Part shown: positions 1-5,852 of the stretch, piece after piece
Layout of the letters: every line of letters starts with the position of its first letter
Position numbering within the stretch: the stretch's first letter is position 1
NCBI GenBank assembly: GCA_029058455.1
Contig: JAIDXU010000258.1
Span: 1 to 7,272, forward strand
Direction of reading: 5' to 3'
Source: Paramuribaculum sp.
Lineage (GTDB): Bacteria; Bacteroidota; Bacteroidia; Bacteroidales; Muribaculaceae
DNA length: 7,272 nucleotides
The notes under the pieces: generated by a model
Seen by the model: only the letters and a program-made list of their open reading frames with translations
What the model was told of the DNA's origin: nothing
The model's database searches: none
Translations under genes and position numbers: made by a program

Positions 1-1518
1 AAGCTTATAAAAAAAATCAATCCTACTCATATTCAAAAGGCTATAGAATTAAAAGACCTCACTAAGCGCAGCGAAAACTATTCACAATGGTATAACGAGC
101 TTGTGGTCAAAGCCGACCTTGCCGAGCAATCAGCCGTGAGAGGCTGCATGGTGATCAAACCCTATGGCTATGCCATCTGGGAAAAAATGCAACATCAGCT
201 CGACACCATGTTCAAAGAGCAAGGCGTGCAGAATGCTTACTTCCCCCTGCTGATTCCCAAATCATTTCTGAGCCGAGAGGCCGAACATGTAGAAGGCTTT
301 GCCAAGGAATGTGCAGTAGTGACCCACCACCGCCTCATCAACGATCCCGAAGGCAACGGTGTGGTGGTTGACCCCGACGCACGTCTTGAAGAAGAACTTA
401 TTATCCGCCCAACTTCCGAGACAATAATCTGGAACACCTATCGCAACTGGATTCACTCCTACCGTGATCTTCCTCTGCTCATCAACCAGTGGGCCAACGT
501 GATGAGATGGGAAATGCGCACACGCATGTTCCTCCGCACCGCTGAATTTCTCTGGCAGGAGGGCCACACCGCCCACGCCACCGCCGACGAAGCGATGGAA
601 GAGGCTATCAAGATGATAAATGTATATGCCGATTTCGCCGAGAAATATATGGCAGTACCCGTTGTGAAAGGTGTCAAGAGCGCCAACGAACGTTTTGCCG
701 GCGCTATTGAAACCTACACTATCGAGGCTATGATGCAGGATGGCAAAGCCCTTCAGAGCGGCACATCTCACTTCCTCGGTCAGAATTTCGCAAAAGCTTT
801 CGACGTGCAGTTTGTAAACCGCGAAAACAAACCCGAATATGTCTGGGCTACCTCATGGGGCGTTTCCACCCGTCTGATGGGTGCGCTCATCATGACCCAT
901 AGCGATGACAACGGCCTCGTGCTTCCTCCCCATCTCGCACCTATTCAGGTAGTCATAGTGCCTATCTATAAAAATGCCGAGCAGCTTGCCGAAATCTCAG
1001 CCGTGGTTGAGCCTATCGTAAAACAGTTTAAGGATATGGGCATTTCGGTGAAATATGATGACGCCGACAATCGTCGTCCCGGATTTAAGTTTGCCGATTA
1101 TGAGCTCAAGGGTGTGCCTGTTCGCCTGGTGCTCGGAGCCCGCGACATTAAGAACGGCACCGTCGAGGTAATGAGACGTGACACCCTCGAAAAGCATGAG
1201 GCACCCCTCGAAGGAATAGCCGAATATACCCGCAATCTGCTTGAGGAAATTCAAAACAACATCTATCTCAAAGCTCTCCGTCAGCGCGAAAACATGACCG
1301 TGAAAGTCGACACCTGGGAAGAGTTTAAAGAAGCTCTTGAGCGCGGCGGCTTCATACTCGCCCACTGGGACGGAACCACTGAGACCGAAGAGCGCATCAA
1401 AGAGGAAACAAAAGCTACCATAAGATGTATTCCTCTCGACGCTCCCGAGGAAGAAGGTGTTGACATGCTCACAGGCAAACCCTCTCACCGCAGAGTGATT
1501 TTTGCCCGCAACTATTAA
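1..1518 (+). CDS. proS: Prolyl-tRNA synthetase, archaeal/eukaryotic type (5' end unresolved)
   Basis: Cytoplasmic class II synthetase that activates proline and charges tRNA-Pro. Visible: the RPTSET loop (nt 406-423), motif 2 with RWEMRTRMF and [10 protein letters not shown] (about 505-576), motif 3 with [19 protein letters not shown] (about 859-930), then an anticodon-binding domain (from about 931) and the C-terminal domain ending in IFARNY. There is no bacterial-type editing insertion between motifs 2 and 3, as expected of the short type. The Cys positions that bind zinc in some archaeal-type enzymes seem mostly lost: only the Cys in IRCIPL remains, and the [10 protein letters not shown] stretch has none. 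The first standard start in frame is GTG at 103, but the frame is open to base 1 and the codons before 103 read [20 protein letters not shown], which I recognise as the conserved N-terminus of this family. The true start is therefore before about base 46 or outside the window. Identity is very secure, the start is not. Confidence 0.97.
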   Translation, partial: KLIKKINPTHIQKAIELKDLTKRSENYSQWYNELVVKADLAEQSAVRGCMVIKPYGYAIWEKMQHQLDTMFKEQGVQNAYFPLLIPKSFLSREAEHVEGFAKECAVVTHHRLINDPEGNGVVVDPDARLEEELIIRPTSETIIWNTYRNWIHSYRDLPLLINQWANVMRWEMRTRMFLRTAEFLWQEGHTAHATADEAMEEAIKMINVYADFAEKYMAVPVVKGVKSANERFAGAIETYTIEAMMQDGKALQSGTSHFLGQNFAKAFDVQFVNRENKPEYVWATSWGVSTRLMGALIMTHSDDNGLVLPPHLAPIQVVIVPIYKNAEQLAEISAVVEPIVKQFKDMGISVKYDDADNRRPGFKFADYELKGVPVRLVLGARDIKNGTVEVMRRDTLEKHEAPLEGIAEYTRNLLEEIQNNIYLKALRQRENMTVKVDTWEEFKEALERGGFILAHWDGTTETEERIKEETKATIRCIPLDAPEEEGVDMLTGKPSHRRVIFARNY

Positions 1519-1544
1519 TCTGCCACCCGCCACAGTGTAGACTC

Positions 1545-2534
1545 ATGGCTGAACTTAACAACAATACTCACCACCACTCCGCCCGCCTCACAAGGCTGGC
1601 GGTGGTGGTGCCTTGTTATAATGAAGAGGAAGCTTTGTCGTTTTCTCTCACCAAGTTGCTTGAGCTGATCGACCGTATGGGAGAAAAACAGCTCATCGAC
1701 GCGCAAAACAGCTGCGTGGTGTGCAGCGACGACGGCAGCCGTGACAATACATGGGGCATCATATCGGAGTTTCATGCCCGTGACCCGAGAGTAAAAGGCA
1801 TTTCACTGGCCCACAACCGAGGCCATCAGTATGCTCTGCTTGCCGGACTCCTCGAAGCCCTGCCCCTTTGTGACTGCGCGATCTCTATCGACGCCGACCT
1901 TCAGGACGATCCCGAAGTGATGGTCGAAATGGTAGAACTGTTCAACAATCAGGGAGTCGAGATAGTCTATGGCGTGAGGTCGTCAAGAGCCAGCGACACA
2001 TGGTTCAAACGGTCAACCGCCCATGCCTTCTACTCTTTTCAGCGCAAAATGGGTCTTGAGACCATCTACGACCACGCAGACTATCGCCTGATGAGCGCAA
2101 GAGCTATCGAGCTCCTTGCGCAATATAACGAGAGCAACCTGTTTCTTAGAGGTATAGTACCGCAGATAGGCCTTAAGACAGCCACTGTGACCTATACACG
2201 CCATCCCCGCATAGCCGGCGAATCAAAATATCCGTTGGCCAAAATGCTCAGCTTCTCGGTTGACGGCATTACAAGCTTCACCTCCCGCCCTCTCAGACTG
2301 ATATTCTTTGTCGGAATCGCCCTGCTGGTGCTCGACATTGCCATGTCGGTCTATGTATTCATCTCCTATTTCGGCCACGACACTATTCCGGGATGGACAT
2401 CACTAATGCTGTCGGTGTGGTTTCTCGGCAGCCTCATTCTCGTTGCGCTCGGTGTGGTGGGAGAATATATCGGCAAGATATTCAATGAGGTGAAAAACCG
2501 GCCGAGATTTGCCATCAAAGAGAAAATTTTTTAA
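1545..2534 (+). CDS. GT2 polyprenyl-phosphate glycosyltransferase, GtrB/DPM1-like, with two C-terminal membrane helices
   Basis: Probably transfers a sugar from a nucleotide donor to a polyprenyl phosphate at the cytoplasmic face of the inner membrane, supplying lipid-linked sugar for glycan decoration. The 329-residue protein has a GT-A catalytic domain with VVPCYNEEE (about 21-29), DDGSRDNTW (62-70) and a DAD motif within IDADLQDDPE (115-124; metal and nucleotide-sugar binding). Further on are YGVRSSRASDTWFKR (142-156) and HPRIAGESKYPLAKML (220-235), both typical of this family. Two hydrophobic helices follow (about 251-274 and 284-307), then the amphipathic tail GEYIGKIFNEVKNRPRF. Length and order match GtrB/YfdH-type proteins. 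ATG at 1545 lies 26 nt after the proS stop, suggesting cotranscription. No GtrA-like flippase or GtrC-like transferase is adjacent, so the sugar and final acceptor cannot be named. Family confidence is high; substrate is unknown. Confidence 0.93.
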   Translation: MAELNNNTHHHSARLTRLAVVVPCYNEEEALSFSLTKLLELIDRMGEKQLIDAQNSCVVCSDDGSRDNTWGIISEFHARDPRVKGISLAHNRGHQYALLAGLLEALPLCDCAISIDADLQDDPEVMVEMVELFNNQGVEIVYGVRSSRASDTWFKRSTAHAFYSFQRKMGLETIYDHADYRLMSARAIELLAQYNESNLFLRGIVPQIGLKTATVTYTRHPRIAGESKYPLAKMLSFSVDGITSFTSRPLRLIFFVGIALLVLDIAMSVYVFISYFGHDTIPGWTSLMLSVWFLGSLILVALGVVGEYIGKIFNEVKNRPRFAIKEKIF

Positions 2535-2548
2535 TATCCACAACTCTC

Positions 2549-2833
2549 ATGACATTAAGCACTAAACAATTGGCCGAAAGACTGGCATCACGCACCGGAC
2601 TTGACGCCCGTTTTCTTGAATCATTTGTCAGCGCAACGGCCTCGGCAATTGTGACTCACTGTGCCGACCTCGACACCGTGGCCTTTCCGGGCTTCGGCAA
2701 TTTTTCGGCCGAAAAACATGATGAAAAGATTGAAATCGATTCAGCCACCGGCAAGCGTATGCTTTTGCCGCCTCATATCGATATGGTGTTTCGTCAGAGT
2801 GTAGTATTAAAAAAACGACTTGGAAATGAATGA
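2549..2833 (+). CDS. Small divergent HU/IHF-like DNA-binding protein (HU1)
   Basis: A 94-residue protein with the HU/IHF layout: two N-terminal helices (about 4-15 LSTKQLAERLAS and 20-38), the VAFPGFGNFSAEKH beta turn (44-57), a beta arm around IEIDSATGKRMLLPP (61-75) and the closing helix VVLKKRL (85-91). HU proteins dimerise and bend DNA with a beta arm whose tip usually carries an Asn-Pro before the TG turn. Here that position reads DSATGKR, so the intercalating proline is missing and DNA binding may differ from housekeeping HU. The usual PxFxxGKxLK element is also altered to MVFRQSVVLKK. The start follows the GT2 stop by 14 nt, and the 3' end overlaps the next HU gene by 8 nt, implying translational coupling and perhaps a heterodimer. 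The fold assignment is well supported; the binding mode is inferred. Confidence 0.85.
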   Translation: MTLSTKQLAERLASRTGLDARFLESFVSATASAIVTHCADLDTVAFPGFGNFSAEKHDEKIEIDSATGKRMLLPPHIDMVFRQSVVLKKRLGNE

Positions 2834-3830
2834 TAAGATTTCTCTGCGCCGCCTTGCAGCCGGTCTGACCGGTTTTGATGATATTGACGAGGATCAGAAA
2901 GTAGTCATCGCCAAAGAAATTTTTGCCGAGATAGCCAATATATTGGCCGAGGGCGAAGATGTTAAAATCACCGGATTCGGTACCTTTTCGGTCACTACAT
3001 CCAATGTAGGAGAAAAAGAAGTCACCTTCACTCCAACCTCTGAGGCGGCAGCTATTGTCAACGCTCCCTTTGCTGCTTTTATGCCTGACGAGCTTTGCGA
3101 CGCCGTGTCTGACCAAATGCTTGATAAAATCGACAATCTCGACAATCCCGCTCCGGAAGAGACTGTTGTTGAACCTGAGGTTATCGAGCAATTGCCCACA
3201 GCCGATGAGCCGATCACAGAAATACCTGTAGTCGTAGAGCCGGCGGCGGAAATACCGGTAGTTGTTGAGCCGGTTGAAGAAACCTTACCCGAGCCGATTG
3301 AAGAGGAGTATATCCCCGAGCCTCAACCTGTGGTCGTTCCGGGCGAAGTGGCAGAAGTTATCCCACCGGTTGTTTCAATACCTGAAACTCCCGACAATGT
3401 TACACCGGTGGTTGAAATCGAGCCTCATCCCGTTGTTGTTCCAACCAATCCGGTAGAAGAAGAAATCATAGTGCCTCAGCCAATATCGGAGCCTGAGCCT
3501 GAACCTGTAACCGAACCTGCGCCCGAGGCTGCACCTGCTCAACCCGCAGAGACATCATCGCCGGTCAAGAGTGTGGTATCTTCAGAATTAGAGGAGCCCG
3601 ACGACCGCCACTACCGCCGCCACCGCGTCAGACAACACTCCGACCGTCATAAATCACGTTTCGGACTCGGTTTTCTCTGCGGTATTCTCTCAGGCCTTGC
3701 AATAGGCGGAATGGCTTTTCTCGCCTATATTCTATATGAAATCAACACCGCTCCGAAGCCCGGTTATGATGATTATGATGAGGATATATACACAACCGAA
3801 CTCACCGATGAACTCACCGACGAACTCTGA
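2826..3830 (+). CDS. Membrane-anchored HU-domain protein with long Pro/Glu/Val linker (HU2)
   Basis: A 334-residue protein in four parts. Residues 1 to about 90 are an HU-like domain with ISLRRLAAGLTGF, VKITGFGTFSV (47-57) and VNAPFAAFMPDEL (78-90), the last resembling an INKPFAxFE-type ending I associate with Bacteroidetes HU proteins. Its DNA-contacting beta arm is short: only about ten residues separate GFGTFSV from VTFTP. Residues about 108-258 are low complexity, rich in Pro, Glu and Val. Residues 261-278 are strongly basic (RHYRRHRVRQ, DRHKSR), directly before one hydrophobic helix at about 280-305. The last 25 residues are acidic, ending TELTDELTDEL. The positive-inside rule puts the HU domain in the cytoplasm and the short tail in the periplasm. 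ATG at 2826 is preferred over an in-frame TTG at 2820 and gives an 8-nt overlap with HU1. Role unknown; tethering DNA or HU1 to the membrane is an inference. No SPOR or LysM domain follows the helix. Confidence 0.85.
   Translation: MNDKISLRRLAAGLTGFDDIDEDQKVVIAKEIFAEIANILAEGEDVKITGFGTFSVTTSNVGEKEVTFTPTSEAAAIVNAPFAAFMPDELCDAVSDQMLDKIDNLDNPAPEETVVEPEVIEQLPTADEPITEIPVVVEPAAEIPVVVEPVEETLPEPIEEEYIPEPQPVVVPGEVAEVIPPVVSIPETPDNVTPVVEIEPHPVVVPTNPVEEEIIVPQPISEPEPEPVTEPAPEAAPAQPAETSSPVKSVVSSELEEPDDRHYRRHRVRQHSDRHKSRFGLGFLCGILSGLAIGGMAFLAYILYEINTAPKPGYDDYDEDIYTTELTDELTDEL
3219..3272 (+). repeat. Tandem repeat in HU2 linker (EIPVVVEP twice, 30-nt period)
   Basis: Two copies of an eight-residue unit, EIPVVVEP, are encoded at 3219-3242 and 3249-3272, with two Ala codons between. 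The protein copies are identical while several third codon positions differ, so the repeat is either not very recent or held by selection on the protein. Related VVVP, VEPE and EPEP elements occur through the rest of the linker, as expected of an extended Pro-rich spacer. Confidence 0.8.
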
Positions 3831-3842
3831 GAGACTCTGAGA
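3798..3842 (+). repeat. Short tandem repeats across the HU2 stop codon
   Basis: A 12-nt unit, GAACTCACCGAY, is present twice and partly a third time at 3798-3827, encoding ELTDELTDEL. It runs into a 9-nt direct repeat, ACTCTGAGA, at 3824-3832 and 3834-3842, spaced by one base; the first copy contains the TGA stop. The pattern suggests replication slippage at the gene's 3' end, so tail length may vary between strains. Confidence 0.75.
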
Positions 3843-3886
3843 AACTGTGTAATTTCCATAACCATTTCCACTGATTGAGGGTTTAT

Positions 3887-3909
3887 AATTCTGACAACTA
3901 TTCAGAATT
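3887..3909 (+). promoter_or_regulatory. Inverted repeat upstream of the BrkB-family gene, possible operator
   Basis: AATTCTGA at 3887-3894 and TCAGAATT at 3902-3909 are perfect 8-bp inverted arms around a 7-nt spacer, ending 6 nt before the ATG at 3916. The left arm overlaps TAATTCTG (3886-3893), one mismatch from the Bacteroidetes -7 consensus TAnnTTTG; no convincing -33 TTTG lies 19-21 nt upstream. It could be an operator over a weak promoter, or a weak AU-rich RNA hairpin near the start codon if transcription reads through from HU2. The arms have only two G/C pairs each, so an intrinsic terminator is unlikely. Confidence 0.35.
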
Positions 3910-3915
3910 TTCTAT

Positions 3916-5346
3916 ATGGCGACTTCCAACCCTACTCCTGACACCAACTCTATCCCCGCTCCGACTCCACAACCGGAAAATACCCCTTCACGCTTCACAC
4001 GCCTCTATAACAAGGTTATGAAGTGGTGGTATTATTGCTCGGAAGGAGTATGGCGTGACCGACGCAACACGTTTAAAGTCAATGCCGTAAAAACCGCCAA
4101 CCTCACCATAAGATCATTTCTTGACTCCGACCTGCAGTCAACGGCCTGTGCCATGACCTACCGCACGGTGCTCGCCATAGTGCCGGCTCTGGCCATGATT
4201 CTGGCGATATTTCGCGGATTCGGGTTTCAGGATCAGCTGATGACTCAGCTCTATTCCACCTTTCCCGCTCAGAAACAAACGCTTGCACTTGCCTTTGACT
4301 TCGTTGACCGCTATCTCAATCAGGCCACCGAAGGTTTGTTTGTAGGAATCGGCATAATATTCCTGCTCTATACCTTGATTTCGCTGTTAAGCAGCGTTGA
4401 AGACAGCTTCAACTCCATCTGGCAGATAAAACAGGGTCGCACCATGTGGCGCAAGGTCACCGACTATCTTGCCATTTTCATTGTCTTGCCTGTGCTCATG
4501 ATATGTGCGGGCGGCATACAGGTGGTAATGTCAAGCACACTGCAAAAAATCAATTTCATACCGTTTATCGGCGAATCGGTCAAACTTATACTCGACGGAG
4601 TGAGTCTTGCTCTCACATGGCTGTTTTTTGCCGGCGCATATATGCTTATACCCAACGCCAAGGTAAAGTTTATCAACGCTCTATTGGCGGGTGTGGCGGT
4701 TGGCACAGCTTTCCATGTCATTCAATGGCTGTTTGTCACCGGTCAGATGTATGTCACCAAATATAATGCCATCTACGGCAGCTTCTCTTTCCTCCCCCTT
4801 ATGCTGATATGGATGCAGCTCACATGGCTCATAACCCTTATCGGCGCCCTGCTATGCTATGCATCCCAAAACATAGGTCGGTTTAATTTCTATCAGGATG
4901 TCGACAACATATCTCTCTACTACAAACAAAAAGTCACTCTCGCTGTCATGGCGGTCATTGCCAAAAGATATATCCGCAACATGCCTCCCGTGACATCCGC
5001 CCAACTCGCCACGGAATATGACCTCCCCGAGCGCCTTGTTACCAACATAGTGTGGAGGCTTAAAGATGTAGGGCTGATATTGTTCGGTTCGATTGAAGAT
5101 CATCAATCCTCCAACCATCCGCTCATACCCGCTGTTGATGTCAACCAGCTTACTGTGGGCGAAGTGCTCAAGCGGCTCGGGAATTATGGCTCGGATGATT
5201 TCATTCCCGAGTTTTCAACCAACTTCGACGGCGTAGAAAAAATCGCGGCTCATATCTCTGATGCCGAGATAACTCTGGCCGACAACTATGGCATCACCTC
5301 TCTCAACCTCATGACCTCCTCCCTAAAAGATGAAACCAAAAGTTAA
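3916..5346 (+). CDS. YihY/BrkB-family inner-membrane protein with C-terminal helix-turn-helix-like domain
   Basis: A 476-residue integral membrane protein of the YihY/virulence factor BrkB family (UPF0761), whose biochemical role is unsettled; old labels as ribonuclease BN should not be carried over. After a Pro-rich N-terminal tail (1-25) come about six hydrophobic segments, near 77-99, 140-160, 184-206, 225-246, 253-274 and 291-313. Typical family features are SSVEDSFNSIWQ (159-170), YMLIPNAKVKF (242-252) and YGSFSFLPLMLIWMQLTWL (287-305). Residues about 340-430 form a soluble extension that resembles a winged helix: a helix, then VTSAQLATEYDLPERLVTNIV and a hydrophobic strand GLILFG. The family core is usually about 280-320 residues, so roughly 150 C-terminal residues are additional. 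ATG at 3916 was chosen because it is the first in frame; Met35 (4018) is an alternative that would remove the Pro-rich tail. It lies 85 nt after HU2 and 35 nt before ridA. Confidence 0.93.
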   Translation: MATSNPTPDTNSIPAPTPQPENTPSRFTRLYNKVMKWWYYCSEGVWRDRRNTFKVNAVKTANLTIRSFLDSDLQSTACAMTYRTVLAIVPALAMILAIFRGFGFQDQLMTQLYSTFPAQKQTLALAFDFVDRYLNQATEGLFVGIGIIFLLYTLISLLSSVEDSFNSIWQIKQGRTMWRKVTDYLAIFIVLPVLMICAGGIQVVMSSTLQKINFIPFIGESVKLILDGVSLALTWLFFAGAYMLIPNAKVKFINALLAGVAVGTAFHVIQWLFVTGQMYVTKYNAIYGSFSFLPLMLIWMQLTWLITLIGALLCYASQNIGRFNFYQDVDNISLYYKQKVTLAVMAVIAKRYIRNMPPVTSAQLATEYDLPERLVTNIVWRLKDVGLILFGSIEDHQSSNHPLIPAVDVNQLTVGEVLKRLGNYGSDDFIPEFSTNFDGVEKIAAHISDAEITLADNYGITSLNLMTSSLKDETKS

Positions 5347-5381
5347 ACACCAATCTATAATATTCTTAAAACCAATTCACA

Positions 5382-5762
5382 ATGAAAAAGATTGAAGTAG
5401 CAACCACCGGAGCTCCCGGTGCAATCGGCCCCTACAGCCAGGCTATCAAATGTGGCAATATCCTCTTCTGCTCAGGTCAGATACCCCTCAATCCCGCCGA
5501 CGGCTCGATTCCCGAAGGTATCAAAGCCCAGACCGCACAGTCGATTTCTAACATCAAGGCTATCCTCAAAGAAGCCGGCGTGACTATCGACAATGTTGTC
5601 AAGACTACCGTTTTCCTTGCCGACATGAGCCTCTTCGGTGAAATGAACGAAGTTTACGGTCAGGAATTTACCGCTCCCTATCCCGCCCGCTCGGCCGTGG
5701 CTGTTCGCGAGCTTCCCAAACAGGTGCTTGTTGAAATCGAAGTGATCGCCACTCTCGACTGA
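5382..5762 (+). CDS. ridA: RidA family 2-iminobutanoate/2-iminopropanoate deaminase
   Basis: A small cytoplasmic enzyme that forms homotrimers and hydrolyses reactive enamines/imines such as 2-aminoacrylate, which PLP-dependent dehydratases release; this protects PLP enzymes from inactivation. The 126-residue protein has the usual full length and motifs: APGAIGPYSQA (11-21), FCSGQIPLNP (29-38), NIKAILKEAG (57-66), VVKTTVFLADM (72-82), and the C-terminal PARSAVAVRELPK and VEIEVIA. Arg103 matches the catalytic Arg105 of E. coli RidA that holds the substrate carboxylate, and Glu118 is in the place of Glu120. Tyr18 in GPYSQ is also conserved. ATG at 5382 follows the BrkB-family gene by 35 nt, with an A/T-rich leader and no Shine-Dalgarno. 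No clear -7/-33 promoter is visible in the gap, so it is probably cotranscribed or weakly promoted. A strong hairpin follows. Confidence 0.97.
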   Translation: MKKIEVATTGAPGAIGPYSQAIKCGNILFCSGQIPLNPADGSIPEGIKAQTAQSISNIKAILKEAGVTIDNVVKTTVFLADMSLFGEMNEVYGQEFTAPYPARSAVAVRELPKQVLVEIEVIATLD

Positions 5763-5784
5763 TATTAGACCCAAATATCCATAA

Positions 5785-5834
5785 AAATTCCGGTAATCGT
5801 GACAGGCATTAGCCTGATCTGATTACCGGAATTT
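5785..5834. terminator. Bidirectional hairpin terminator between convergent ridA and the permease-HMA gene
   Basis: AAATTCCGGTAATC (5785-5798) and GATTACCGGAATTT (5821-5834) are perfect 14-bp inverted arms. The 22-nt interior has its own 5-bp GC-rich hairpin, CAGGC (5803-5807) with GCCTG (5812-5816), around a 4-nt loop. T-rich tracts flank both sides: TTTCTTTAT on the plus strand, and the complement of ATAAAAATT on the minus strand. The position between two convergent stops (5762 and 5853) fits a shared intrinsic terminator. Confidence 0.85.
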
Positions 5835-5852
5835 CTTTATCGTGACGATAAG

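Noticed and set aside
103..105. GTG at 103 as the proS start
   Set aside because: It would remove conserved N-terminal residues that are encoded in frame upstream without a stop.
262..771. Minus-strand 169-codon open frame inside proS
   Set aside because: It lies wholly antisense to strongly conserved synthetase motifs, has no recognisable domain, and is explained by codon bias on the coding strand.
997..1533. Minus-strand 178-codon open frame opposite the proS C-terminal half
   Set aside because: Antisense shadow of a conserved domain with no domain signature or promoter of its own.
2820..2825. TTG at 2820 as start of HU2
   Set aside because: An in-frame ATG two codons later gives a normal HU N-terminus (MNDKISL) and a tight overlap with HU1.
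2628..3191. Minus-strand 187-codon open frame across HU1 and HU2
   Set aside because: It covers both HU domains on the opposite strand and shows no family motif; the plus-strand reading is clearly the real one.
3262..3456. Plus-strand 64-codon frame within the HU2 linker
   Set aside because: Alternative frame of a repetitive Pro/Glu/Val coding stretch; Leu/Ser/Pro-rich output is the expected by-product.
3916..5346. Annotation of the BrkB-family gene as ribonuclease BN
   Set aside because: The protein is a multi-span membrane protein with no metallo-beta-lactamase motifs; the RNase BN label for this family is a historical misassignment.
5347..5381. Possible promoter in TATAATATTCTT ahead of ridA
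   Set aside because: It matches the Bacteroidetes -7 consensus poorly and no -33 element is present; the A/T richness alone is not evidence.
5798..5846. Direct repeat TCGTGAC at 5798-5804 and 5840-5846
   Set aside because: Seven bases at this distance is easily expected by chance, and the hairpin explains the region better.
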